64,000 bases of DNA from an uncultured Pseudomonadota bacterium (GTDB taxonomy: Bacteria; Myxococcota_A; UBA796; SXON01), in NCBI GenBank assembly GCA_903900265.1, contig CAIUMM010000014.1:1-64000 (forward strand). Reading direction: 5' to 3'. A program made the position numbers and the translations under genes. The notes beneath the pieces were generated by a model that did not search any database, was not told the origin of the DNA, and saw only the letters and a program-made list of their open reading frames with translations. Of the stretch, positions 27,500 through 35,737 are shown piece after piece; position 1 is the stretch's first letter, and each line of letters starts with the position of its first letter.

Positions 27500-28141
27500 G
27501 TGCTGCTTTTCACCGGCTTCGCGCTCGCCCGCGATGTTGTGCTCGTCGGCGAGCGCTACGCAGGCGCGGAAGAGCACAGCTGGCCCGGCGCGCTCCAAGC
27601 CTGTCTCGACACCGTTCGACCGGGAAGCTTCGCGGTGGTCGATGCCACTGCGCCGCACCCTTCGGTCCGCTCGATGGAACGCGCGCTGGACAGCGCGGGA
27701 AGCGGTACGGTCGTCGTCGTGTCGATGACGCAGCGAGCGGACGTCGGGTTTCTGGCTTCGTGGCGGCGCGCGCTGCAAAGGCTGCTGCGACGCGCCGGTG
27801 CAGAAGAGCGAGCGGTGCTGTTGTTCGGCCCTTGGCCAGCCGCTCGGGCGCTCGTGCGGGAGACCGGCTTGATCCCGGCTTCCGCAATTGGGATCGTCGT
27901 CGACGATCGACAATGGGCCGTCGCCAAAGAAATCAGCGCGCAGCGTGGTGTCGCTCAGGTGCCGTACGAGGGACCGACCGCGCGCGCACAGGCGGCGCTG
28001 CTGCCGCCTGCACCGAAGGTGAAGGCGCAGTCCTCGATTGTGGCATCCAAACAGAGGATATGGGACGATCGCCCCCACGTGGACCCGGAGTCATTGGGCC
28101 GTCTGGCCTGCGGTGCGGTTCTGAAGGCGTCGCAAGAATGA
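27500..28141 (+). CDS. Secreted hypothetical protein, possible degenerate SGNH-like fold
   Basis: This 213-residue protein starts with a short hydrophobic segment (LLFTGFALARD) that may be a signal peptide. VVLVGERYAGAEEHSWPGALQACL weakly resembles the first block of SGNH hydrolases (GDS...WP..L...L), and FAVVDATAPHPSV, GTVVVVSMTQ and ERAVLLFGPWP could be the next core strands. The Ser of the GDS block, the Gly-x-Asn block and the C-terminal DxxH are not present, so I do not call it an enzyme. GTG 27500 lies four bases after the propeller gene, suggesting the same transcript. Confidence 0.5.
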   Translation: MLLFTGFALARDVVLVGERYAGAEEHSWPGALQACLDTVRPGSFAVVDATAPHPSVRSMERALDSAGSGTVVVVSMTQRADVGFLASWRRALQRLLRRAGAEERAVLLFGPWPAARALVRETGLIPASAIGIVVDDRQWAVAKEISAQRGVAQVPYEGPTARAQAALLPPAPKVKAQSSIVASKQRIWDDRPHVDPESLGRLACGAVLKASQE

Positions 28142-28142
28142 A

Positions 28143-28157
28143 CGCGCTATGAGCGCG
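28143..28157 (+). promoter_or_regulatory. Stem-loop abutting the start codon of the histone-fold gene
   Basis: CGCGCT-ATG-AGCGCG forms a six-pair GC stem with a three-base loop ending one base before ATG 28159. It occupies the place of a ribosome-binding site, and no Shine-Dalgarno sequence is visible. It may damp translation unless ribosomes arrive from the upstream gene, whose stop is at 28139-28141. Confidence 0.4.
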
Positions 28158-28158
28158 C

Positions 28159-28626
28159 ATGAACGTCTGGCGCCCCTGTAGTTCCTGCAAAAAACCGATC
28201 CACTATGGGCAGATCTATCAGGCCTGCTCGGTGTCCACCTGCAACCGACCGCGCACCGGGCTGGTGTTCTGCAGCCCGGGATGTTGGGACGCGCACGTGC
28301 CCGTGTTGAACCACCGGGACGCCTGGTGCGTCGAGGAGCGCGCCCCGCGCGAGTCTGAAGCAGCGGCCGCGCCAGCGCCGGAGGGTCGTCGACGGATAGT
28401 CCCGAGCGCAACGGCATCTGCGGCCGATGCGACGGCCGACGAAGTGTTGATCGTCGCATCAAGGCTCAAACAGTACATCAGTGACAAAGCCGATATGAAC
28501 ACATCGGCGGACGTGCTGGAGGCGCTCTCCGACATCGTGAGGGCCCACGCCGACGCCGCGATCCGACGCGCGCGGGCGGACGGTCGAAAGACTGTCAAGG
28601 GTCGCGATTTTTCTGATCGGGGTTGA
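28159..28626 (+). CDS. Zinc-finger protein with C-terminal histone fold (bacterial histone-like)
   Basis: The protein has 155 residues. Residues 7-57 carry C7-x2-C10, C23-x4-C28, C38-x3-C42, H46, H52 and C57. With FCSPGCWDAHVPVLNHRDAWC this reads like a MYND/HIT-type treble-clef finger binding two zincs. A Pro/Ala linker (60-92) follows. Residues 96-151 match the histone fold: VASRLKQYI (alpha-1), an MNTSADVLEALSDIVRAHAD helix (long alpha-2) and the hallmark RKTVKGRDF, close to the archaeal RKTIKAEDI and to Bdellovibrio-type bacterial histones. Helix alpha-3 is cut to DFSDRG. An N-terminal finger plus single fold suggests a DNA-binding or protein-docking chromatin factor, probably a dimer. 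Prokaryotic histones with N-terminal zinc domains have been described as a class, as I recall, so the family may be known but poorly studied. Confidence 0.8.
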   Translation: MNVWRPCSSCKKPIHYGQIYQACSVSTCNRPRTGLVFCSPGCWDAHVPVLNHRDAWCVEERAPRESEAAAAPAPEGRRRIVPSATASAADATADEVLIVASRLKQYISDKADMNTSADVLEALSDIVRAHADAAIRRARADGRKTVKGRDFSDRG

Positions 28627-28705
28627 ATCACCGGAAAGAGAGACGCCAACCCTCCGCAGATGTCGATGTCCAGCATGTTTTGAGAGGTTGCGCTATCCTC
28701 TGGAC

Positions 28706-29197
28706 ATGCCCGTAAATATCGTACTCATCGACCCGAATCGTTCTCGGAGGTTGACCTACGAGCAACTGTTGACGGGAGATGTGGTGCTGCATTCCCTCGC
28801 GGACCCAGAAGCAGCAGCGAACGTGTTGGCCATCGACCTCGCGATCATCGCGCTGCGCCAGACCAACGGGCATGGGCTGTCGATTGGAAAAGAGCTGAAA
28901 ACGCGTCATCCCGACGCCACCGTCGTCGTGTACGGCAAGCTTGAAGGCGCGACCAGCGCGGGAAAGGTCAAAGAGCGCTGGGGAGTAGACGTACACATGC
29001 CGTTCACGCCCGAGCCCTCGGACATCGCCGCGCTGCTCGCGACGACCAAGCTGGCGCAGCAACGCCAGATCGCTGCAGCCGCCGAGCGTGCGCGGCAAGC
29101 CAACCGCAGCAATCCCCGTTGGGGAGAGCTGCTGCGCGAGCCAGTCACGTCGGAGTCGCTGAAGGCCGTGCTGAAAAAAGATCTGTTCGGCCGATAG
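28706..29197 (+). CDS. Receiver-like protein without phospho-acceptor aspartate (pseudo-receiver)
   Basis: PVNIVLIDPNRSRRLTYEQL is a CheY-like beta-1/alpha-1, with DLAIIALRQTNGHGLSIGKELK where beta-3 should carry the phospho-acceptor Asp. That position is Ala or Ile, so normal phosphorylation is unlikely. DATVVVYGKLEG (beta-4) and WGVDVHMPFTPEPSDIAALL (beta-5/alpha-5, where MPFTP replaces the usual KP(F)) complete the fold. The C-terminal 50 residues are helical and basic. Length is 163 residues from ATG 28706; an in-frame TTG at 28688 has GAGAGG immediately before it, too close to be useful. The function is probably a phosphorylation-independent adaptor. Confidence 0.6.
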   Translation: MPVNIVLIDPNRSRRLTYEQLLTGDVVLHSLADPEAAANVLAIDLAIIALRQTNGHGLSIGKELKTRHPDATVVVYGKLEGATSAGKVKERWGVDVHMPFTPEPSDIAALLATTKLAQQRQIAAAAERARQANRSNPRWGELLREPVTSESLKAVLKKDLFGR

Positions 29198-29258
29198 CTC
29201 TGCCTTCTTTGCCGCGCCGCGCCGCGCCGGGTAGACTCCCCCGCCCTATGGAGCGCCC

Positions 29259-30005
29259 GTGAGCACGACCCTGAACCCCCTCGTCCTGGACCACTTCACC
29301 GCGCGCGCCGCCCGGTACAACATCTCCAGCCACTGGGTCGACGACCCCGAGCTGGGCGCGCTCACCGCAGCCACGCTGGCCCCCAAAGCCACCGACGTGC
29401 TGCTCGACGTGGCCTGCGGAACCGGCATGGTCAGCAAGCACTTTGTGGGCAAGGTCGCCCGCATTGTCGGCGCCGACATCACCGCGGCGATGTTCGAGCA
29501 AGCGCGCCCGTTTGTGAACGAGCTCGTGGTCGCGCCGGGCGAGCAGCTCCCGTTCGCAGATGCAAGCTTTGACCTTGTTGTGTGCCGCCAAGGCATCCAG
29601 TTCATGCGCGACGACGAAGCGGTCAAAGAGATGCTGCGCGTGCTCCGCCCCGGCGGTCGGGCGTGCCTCGTGCACCTTTGCGCGTACGGCGAGGAGGACA
29701 AAGCCGAGTACTTCGAGATCCTCCGCCTCCGCAACGAAGCCCGCCGCAACTTCTACGTACGCGAGGACCTCTCGCGCTTGCTGACCAACGCCGGCGCCGT
29801 GAACGTCCGCGTCACCGACCACATCTCCGTGGAGGACGTCGACGTGTGGTCCAACACCGGCGCCATCACCGAAGCCGACCGTGAAGGCATCCGCGCGGTC
29901 TACCGCAACGCCAGCCCCGCGTTCCAGAAGTTCCACGCTGCGCGGGTCGGCGACCGCATCGTCGACAACATGCTGTTTGGGATCGCGATCGGCCAGAAGG
30001 CCTGA
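29259..30005 (+). CDS. Class I SAM-dependent methyltransferase (UbiE/Methyltransf_11 type)
   Basis: This 248-residue protein has motif I LLDVACGTGMVS, post-I GADITAAMFEQA, motif II ADASFDLVVCRQGIQFM and motif III MLRVLRPGGRACLV. These are typical of small-molecule methyltransferases such as UbiE. The C-terminal lid (HISVEDVDVWSNTGAI) does not identify a substrate. GTG 29259 has GGAG five bases upstream. Convergent with the next gene after 11 bases. Confidence 0.82.
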   Translation: MSTTLNPLVLDHFTARAARYNISSHWVDDPELGALTAATLAPKATDVLLDVACGTGMVSKHFVGKVARIVGADITAAMFEQARPFVNELVVAPGEQLPFADASFDLVVCRQGIQFMRDDEAVKEMLRVLRPGGRACLVHLCAYGEEDKAEYFEILRLRNEARRNFYVREDLSRLLTNAGAVNVRVTDHISVEDVDVWSNTGAITEADREGIRAVYRNASPAFQKFHAARVGDRIVDNMLFGIAIGQKA

Positions 30006-30016
30006 TTCGGCTACCG

Positions 30017-32008
30017 TCAGTCCGGGTCCCGCAACAGCAATACCGGATGATCGGCGCCGGCCATGGGATCGGTCGCGCCGGACCGGAACGCATCGGCGAC
30101 CGCGCCGGTCAAACCCCTCGCGGTGGCCTCGCAGTCCTGCGGGCTATGGCCGGGCCGCACGCAGGCCGCGCCCGCGCCACGCGCCAACGCGATCGCGTCC
30201 GGTCCAAGGTCAGCCAGCGCGCCGCTCACACAGGCAGCGAGCACGCGCGGAGGCGGGCTCCGCTGCTTGCAGACGTCCCACATCGCCGCGCCGGCCGCCA
30301 CGCAGGTCCAGCACACTGCGCTTGAGTCCTCGATCCCAGCGCGCGCGCGACGGATGCCTTCGCTCGCTCGAGTCCGAGCCCGCAGCACAGGATCGTGGCC
30401 CGGCAACGGCGGCCCCTGCGGCATCCCGAACATCAGGTTCCACGCGATACCCTCCCCCACGATCGCCGCTACGTCCTTGGGCAGCACCGACAATCGGGCG
30501 TTGGTGTCCGCCATCGAGTCCCAGCCAGTGTTCGAGTCGGTGAGCGCCTGCGCCATCGCCGCCAGCGCGACGTCGCCGCCGTGCGGGAGCGCCTGCAGGT
30601 GTGCTGCCGCATCTTGCCAGGAAGAACGCTGGTTGTATACCGCGTCGGCCGCGCGATATCCGCGCATCCGCAGCAAGCCGGCCGCGGTCTTCGGATCCTC
30701 CGCCCCCGCGGCCTCGAGGCGCGCGTCGCTGACCCGCCACGTAGCGATCGCCCCAAAGCCATGGTGGAAGACCGCAGGGGTCTCCCACACCGCCGCATCG
30801 TAGTGAAACGCCCGCAGGGCCCGCACCTGCGCGACCAACGACGGCCCCCCCACCAACAGCAAGGCGAACCCTGCGCACCCACGACGCCAGCCGCCGCTGC
30901 GATATCCTGCGGCGATCGCCACCGCGCATGTCGCCAACAGCAGCGCGATCCACGGCGCGCTGTAGCGGATGCCGAGCATCGAGCCCTGCGGGCGGAACCG
31001 GGTCAGCGGAAAACCCGAGATGGAGAACGCGATAAAAAACCCAAGGGCCATCGCCGGGAGCACCCATAAGCGCCGGCTGCGTGTGCCCTGCGAGAGCAGC
31101 AACAGCACCGCAAGGCCTACGCCGGGGAGCCACGCCGACCCGAGCCCGTCCATGCCCTGAACTCCGGTGTACAGGCGCCAGCTCATCGGTAGGGGCGTGA
31201 CCATCGGGGCACCGCGCGCGATCGCCTCGCCCAAGCCGGCTGGGAGCAGGTTTTTGGCGAGCCCGAACTGGTAGTAGCCGTAGTCGCCTGCGGAAGCTGG
31301 CAGCGCCATCGGCAGTAGGCCAATCCCAAAGCCCAAAGCGAGCAAGCCGCGCGCCTTCCAATCCGGCCCGCGGAGCAGCGCCACGGCGCCGATCACCAAC
31401 GGCGCGATCAACGTCGTCCTGCAGAACCACACGCCCAGCCCCATCACGAGCCCGAGCCCGAGCGGCGATCCTCCCTCGAGCAAGCCCAGCGCAAGGAACA
31501 CAAAAAAGAGGCCTTCGGTGTGGTTCCCCCACGCCATCAACCCCAGATCCCCCAGCCCCACCGGGGGCAGCCCAAAGAACATCAAAAACAGCGCGCCCGC
31601 CCCATCTCCCGCGTGGCGGCGCACCGCCCATCCGCCTACGGCCAGCGTCGCGAGCGACATCAACAGCGGCACCAGCTTGAAGATCAGCAGATGGTCGCCC
31701 CCAAGGCCGAGCATCGGCGCAGCCACCGCAGCCACGACGCTGCAGCCACCGCAAAACGCCTTGTACTGCAAGGCGAGCAGCTGATCCGCGAGCCCCGCGT
31801 ACCACACATACCAGCCGACGCCTGCGTTGTAGACCTCCTCGCGGTCCCAATACCGCTCCGGCTGCGAGGCAAGACGCGCCAGATCGCCGACGGCCCGCAC
31901 CATCAGGCACACCAGAAGCAGCAGGTTCCATCGGAACCGGGAGAGAGCGGACGATTCGGGGATAGTACCTCCCGGCTCATTCCTATCGCCGACAGGAAGC
32001 GCACGCAT
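30017..32008 (-). CDS. Polytopic membrane protein, GT-C/PMT-like N-terminal half, Cys-rich C-terminal domain
   Basis: The reading frame stays open far upstream, but that part lies opposite the Ig-like gene. I start at ATG 32008 (663 aa). Ten or so hydrophobic helices span residues 25-430. An early loop with YWDREEVYNAGVGWYVWYAG resembles the acidic first loop of GT-C glycosyltransferases. The last 230 residues are soluble and carry several cysteines (CWTCVAAGAAMWDVC, CVSGAL, CVRPGHSPQDC), perhaps disulfide-bonded outside the membrane. No known family beyond that; a lipid-linked sugar transferase is a guess. Confidence 0.65.
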   Translation of the reverse strand: MRALPVGDRNEPGGTIPESSALSRFRWNLLLLVCLMVRAVGDLARLASQPERYWDREEVYNAGVGWYVWYAGLADQLLALQYKAFCGGCSVVAAVAAPMLGLGGDHLLIFKLVPLLMSLATLAVGGWAVRRHAGDGAGALFLMFFGLPPVGLGDLGLMAWGNHTEGLFFVFLALGLLEGGSPLGLGLVMGLGVWFCRTTLIAPLVIGAVALLRGPDWKARGLLALGFGIGLLPMALPASAGDYGYYQFGLAKNLLPAGLGEAIARGAPMVTPLPMSWRLYTGVQGMDGLGSAWLPGVGLAVLLLLSQGTRSRRLWVLPAMALGFFIAFSISGFPLTRFRPQGSMLGIRYSAPWIALLLATCAVAIAAGYRSGGWRRGCAGFALLLVGGPSLVAQVRALRAFHYDAAVWETPAVFHHGFGAIATWRVSDARLEAAGAEDPKTAAGLLRMRGYRAADAVYNQRSSWQDAAAHLQALPHGGDVALAAMAQALTDSNTGWDSMADTNARLSVLPKDVAAIVGEGIAWNLMFGMPQGPPLPGHDPVLRARTRASEGIRRARAGIEDSSAVCWTCVAAGAAMWDVCKQRSPPPRVLAACVSGALADLGPDAIALARGAGAACVRPGHSPQDCEATARGLTGAVADAFRSGATDPMAGADHPVLLLRDPD

Positions 32009-32089
32009 ACCCCCACCCTGCCCCGGCGCATTGCCCCCAATCGCCGCGCCCCTTACCCTTCGCAACCCTTCGCACGCTCTGGAGCCAAC

Positions 32090-33967
32090 GTGAAGCTGCC
32101 TACCTCCGTATCCGCATCTGCCCTGCTGCTCGCCTTGATCGGGAGCGCTACGGTAGGGCTCACCGTCGCGTACGGCGTCCCCGCGGCACAGGCGCAGGCG
32201 CCGGCCGTTTTTGAAGGCACCTCGCTCCTCGAGCTGCTCCGCCCGACCAACGTGGTCGGCGACGGCGCGACACCGGTGGATTTGTACCTGCTCGCGCTCT
32301 ACCCGGACGGAACCCCGATCCCCGGCCTCGCGCTCAAGCTCACCGCGACCAGCGGGATCGCCGGCGTGCCCGAAGATCAAGGCGGCGGCTTGTACCGCAT
32401 CGCGTTCACCCCGATGAAGACCGACGCACCGTCGGCGGCGACGATCACCGTCAAGGGCAAGCTGCCCAACAAGGTCGCGGTGGAGCGTGCGTGGAGCTTC
32501 CCGATCGCGGTGCCGCGCAGCCGAGGGCTCGCGGTGGGCGCCAACCCCGCAAAGCTGACCCTCGGCGTCGACAAGACCGCGAGCGTCGCGTTCACGTTCA
32601 CCGGCGGCGACCCGCGCGCGCTGGCCGGCGTGAGGCTGGCGCTGAACACCTCGGTGGGTGCGCTGACCAACGTGACCAACGTCGGGAACGGCGTCTTCAA
32701 CGGCCTCTACACCGCGCCGACGGTCTCGGTACCGCAGCTCGCGCTGGTGACCGCGGTGGACGCGGGAGACCCGATGCGCACCTACGGCGCCCTCGCGGTC
32801 CCGCTCACCGCCAACGTCAGCCAATCGGTGACCGGAGCGCCGAACACCCCGGTCGTGATTCGCGTCGGGGGGCGCGAGTTCGGGCCGGTCAAGACCGACT
32901 CGAAGGGCCGCGCAAAGATCCCCGTGGTGGTGCCGCCGGGGACCACCTCTGCGACGCGCGTCCAAGCAGGCGCCAACGGCACGGTGACCGAAGAAGCCAT
33001 CGACCTGAAGCTGCCCGAGACGCGCCGCATCGCGCTGTTCCCGACCGTCGCCGGGATCCCCTCGGACGCGCGCCTGCGGGTGCCGATCCGCGCGATGGTG
33101 GTGACCCCCGAGGGCAAGCCGGATGAGATGGCGAGCGTCGCGTTCACCGTATCCGCGGGCTCCATCGGCCCCGCGAGTCATGAAGGCGGCGGCGTCTACG
33201 TCGCGTCCTACACGCCGCCAGACGGCAACGCCGCGGTCAAAGGCTCCCTGAGCGTCAAGCTGACCAACGGCGCCGCGGTGCAGTCGGAGACCCGCCCGCT
33301 GATGCTCGTCCCGGTGCGCGCGAGCCAGATCACGCTGACCGCCACGCCGCAGACCTTGCCCACCTCGGCGACGAGCCTCACCGCGCACGCCGCGGTGTCG
33401 GGCCCCGCGGGGACTCCCCTCGCCGGTCGCACGCTCGCGTGGTCCGCGAACGGCGCCAAGCTGCAGGGCGTCACCGACCTCAAGAACGGCTCCTACGACG
33501 CGCTGTTCACCACCACCGGCACGGGTCCGGTCGAGCTGACGGCTTCAGTCGCCGCCGCGGTCACCGGCAACGAGATGACGCAGCTGCTGGTGATCCCTTC
33601 TCAGCGACGACTCCCACCGGACGGGCTCTCCAGCGCGATGCTGACCATCGTGACGTTGGACGAGTTTGGATACCCGGTACCGAACGTGCCGCTCACCATC
33701 CAAAAGAGCCTCGGCGACGGCGCAGTTCCCGAATCCGCGACCACCAACGCGTCGGGCATCGCCGAGATCTACTACACCGCCGGTCGCGCCAACGGCATGA
33801 CCGCGATCGACGTCAGCGCCGGGCCGTTGAGCGCAGGCGTGTCGATCCTGCAAGCGCCGCCCGAGCTGACCGCGCCGGCGCTGCCCATCCCTTCGAGCGC
33901 GAGCACCCGCGCGATGATTGAAGAGTGGTCGCGCTCGCTGGCGGCGATGCGCGTGGAACGGCAGTAA
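32090..33967 (+). CDS. Secreted multi-domain Ig-like (invasin/BIG-type) protein
   Basis: It has a signal peptide (LPTSVSASALLLALIGSATVG, cleaved near AQA) and then about six beta-sandwich modules recognisable by repeated 'GxxxPVDLYLLALYPDGTPIPG', 'GGGLYRIAFTP', 'GGGVYVASYTPPDG', 'NGSYDALFTTTGTG' and 'TLDEFGYPVPNVPLTI' segments. These are Big_1/invasin-like modules as in adhesins and periplasmic scaffolds. The C-terminus (TRAMIEEWSRSL) is a short helix, not a sortase or autotransporter end. GTG 32090 has GGAG five bases upstream. It lies six bases before the serine hydrolase gene. Confidence 0.78.
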   Translation: MKLPTSVSASALLLALIGSATVGLTVAYGVPAAQAQAPAVFEGTSLLELLRPTNVVGDGATPVDLYLLALYPDGTPIPGLALKLTATSGIAGVPEDQGGGLYRIAFTPMKTDAPSAATITVKGKLPNKVAVERAWSFPIAVPRSRGLAVGANPAKLTLGVDKTASVAFTFTGGDPRALAGVRLALNTSVGALTNVTNVGNGVFNGLYTAPTVSVPQLALVTAVDAGDPMRTYGALAVPLTANVSQSVTGAPNTPVVIRVGGREFGPVKTDSKGRAKIPVVVPPGTTSATRVQAGANGTVTEEAIDLKLPETRRIALFPTVAGIPSDARLRVPIRAMVVTPEGKPDEMASVAFTVSAGSIGPASHEGGGVYVASYTPPDGNAAVKGSLSVKLTNGAAVQSETRPLMLVPVRASQITLTATPQTLPTSATSLTAHAAVSGPAGTPLAGRTLAWSANGAKLQGVTDLKNGSYDALFTTTGTGPVELTASVAAAVTGNEMTQLLVIPSQRRLPPDGLSSAMLTIVTLDEFGYPVPNVPLTIQKSLGDGAVPESATTNASGIAEIYYTAGRANGMTAIDVSAGPLSAGVSILQAPPELTAPALPIPSSASTRAMIEEWSRSLAAMRVERQ

Positions 33968-33972
33968 CCGCG

Positions 33973-35010
33973 ATGGACGCCGTCACCGCGCGGGTTCAAG
34001 GCATCCTCGACGAGGCGGTGCACACCCAGCAGCTGCCCGGCGCGGTCGCGATTTTTGGGAGCAGGACGTCGCGAAGCGCCGTGATCTGCGCGGGCGTGGA
34101 GCAGCGGGCAGGCGCGCCCGTCACCGCGCAGACCCGGTACGATCTGGCCTCGCTGACCAAGGTGGTTTCGACGCTTCCGTGCGTGCTTCGGCTCTGCGCC
34201 GACGGTGCGCTGTCCCTCGACGACCGCGTCAGCCGCTTCATCTCCAACGCGGGGTGGTTTCAGACGCCATCGCTCGGCAACACGACGATCCGCGAGCTGC
34301 TCACGCACACCTCGGGTCTCGCCGCGTGGCGGCCGGTGTACGCGGACACCAGCGACCGCCTGACCGCCCTCGGCAACGTGCTCCAGAGCGCGATCGGCGA
34401 GCGCGGCGCGATCGTCTACAGCGACCTCGGCTTCATCACCCTCGGCGCGATCATCGAGCGCGTGACCGGCCTGCGACAAGACGTTTATGCGCGGCAGGCG
34501 GTGTTCGAGCCGTTGGGGATGCACAGCACCGGCTACGGTCCGGTGACCGGGGCGGTGGCCGCGACCGAAGACTGCGGCTGGCGCAACACCCTGCTCCGTG
34601 GCGTCGTGCATGACGAAAATGCGTACCGCTTAGACGGGGTGGCTGGGCACGCCGGGCTCTTCGGCACCGCCGCGGATCTGGCGACCTACGCGCAGGCCTG
34701 GCTCACCCTCGACGCGCGGCTGGGCCCTGCGGCGCTGCTCGCCGAGTCGCGGCGCGAGCACGTCGCGGACGGGCAACGACGCCGCGGCCTCGGTTGGCTG
34801 CTGCGCGGGGACGATTCCTTCTCTGGGGCGCACAGCACCCTCGAAGGCCACGGGCACACCGGGTTCACCGGCACCTCGCTGTGGATCGAACCCGAGGCGG
34901 ACTGGTTCGCGGTGCTGCTGAGCAACCGCGTGCACCCCAGCCGTGCGGGCGGCCCGGGGATGCATGGCGTACGACGCTCCTTTCACGACGCCGTAGCCCA
35001 GCGCGGGTAG
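33973..35010 (+). CDS. Serine hydrolase of the beta-lactamase class C/DD-peptidase family
   Basis: 345 residues from ATG 33973. Catalytic boxes are LASLTKV (SxxK), IVYSDLGF (YxN equivalent YSD) and the HTG-like GHTGFTGTSLWI. LLTHTSGL after the first box is the usual follow-on. No convincing signal peptide is present, so the protein may be cytoplasmic, like esterases of this family. Substrate unknown. Confidence 0.82.
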   Translation: MDAVTARVQGILDEAVHTQQLPGAVAIFGSRTSRSAVICAGVEQRAGAPVTAQTRYDLASLTKVVSTLPCVLRLCADGALSLDDRVSRFISNAGWFQTPSLGNTTIRELLTHTSGLAAWRPVYADTSDRLTALGNVLQSAIGERGAIVYSDLGFITLGAIIERVTGLRQDVYARQAVFEPLGMHSTGYGPVTGAVAATEDCGWRNTLLRGVVHDENAYRLDGVAGHAGLFGTAADLATYAQAWLTLDARLGPAALLAESRREHVADGQRRRGLGWLLRGDDSFSGAHSTLEGHGHTGFTGTSLWIEPEADWFAVLLSNRVHPSRAGGPGMHGVRRSFHDAVAQRG

Positions 35011-35027
35011 CGCCGCGCCGATCGCGT

Positions 35028-35720
35028 TCAGCTGTTGAACACGTGCGGGTCGAGCGCGGCCCAAAGCGCACGCTGCCGCGCAGCCAGCTCGGTCGGATGC
35101 ACCCGCACCCGCACCACGACGCGCACGCGCTCCACCTCCACCTCCTGAACGACCACCTCAGCGCCCACGGAGTGCGCGACGGCCTCGATCTCCGCGACCG
35201 CGCCAGCACGGCGAGGAAGGCGCACCACCAGCTCGAGCCGCACCAGACCATCAGCGCCGTGGCGCTCCATCGGGAGCGCCACGACCTTGTCGTTCATCAC
35301 GCTCACTCGACGGCCATCGTCGGTGTCCAGCTCCACCAGCAGGAACCCAATCCGCGAGACGACGCCCGTATGACCCGCGACCGATACCCGGTCCCCTACG
35401 AGGAAGGGTCGCACCGTCAACAGGATCGCGCCGCTCGCGACGTTGGACAAGGCGTCCCGGAGCGCCAGCGCGATCGCGAGGCCCGCCGTCGACAGCACCG
35501 CGAGCGTGCTCGTCATCGAGACGCCGACGGCATCCAACGCGGGCGGGAGGGCCAGCGCCATACACACCGGACGCACCGCTCCCAAAAGGAACCCCGCCGT
35601 CGTCGGCTCTACGTGACCGGCCAACAACCGTCGAACCGGATGACGCAGCCAGGTCGCGAGGAACCAGGTCAACGTCAGGATCGCCAGTGCGCGGACTACA
35701 TCCCAGAACATGACGTTCAT
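35028..35720 (-). CDS. Small mechanosensitive-channel (MscS)-like protein
   Basis: About 230 residues. It has two or three hydrophobic helices (VVRALAILTLTWFLATWL, FLLGAVRPVCMALAL), then the pore-lining type helix STAGLAIALALRDALSNVASGAILL and the MscS beta-domain (RPFLVGDRVSVAGHTGVVSRIG and VSVMNDKVVALPM in place of the PN(S/G) loop). The alpha/beta C-terminal domain follows. The family releases osmolytes under membrane tension. I chose ATG 35720, with GGGAG upstream, but GTG 35735 or an earlier start inside the upstream gene is possible. Likely co-transcribed with the binding-protein gene. Confidence 0.75.
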   Translation of the reverse strand: MNVMFWDVVRALAILTLTWFLATWLRHPVRRLLAGHVEPTTAGFLLGAVRPVCMALALPPALDAVGVSMTSTLAVLSTAGLAIALALRDALSNVASGAILLTVRPFLVGDRVSVAGHTGVVSRIGFLLVELDTDDGRRVSVMNDKVVALPMERHGADGLVRLELVVRLPRRAGAVAEIEAVAHSVGAEVVVQEVEVERVRVVVRVRVHPTELAARQRALWAALDPHVFNS

Positions 35721-35737
35721 CCCCAGTTCTCCCACAT

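Noticed and set aside
32009-33388. Minus-strand extension of the membrane-protein frame to 1123 residues
   Set aside because: The extension lies opposite the Ig-like gene and is Arg/Gly-rich with no domain. The natural start is ATG 32008 before the hydrophobic part.
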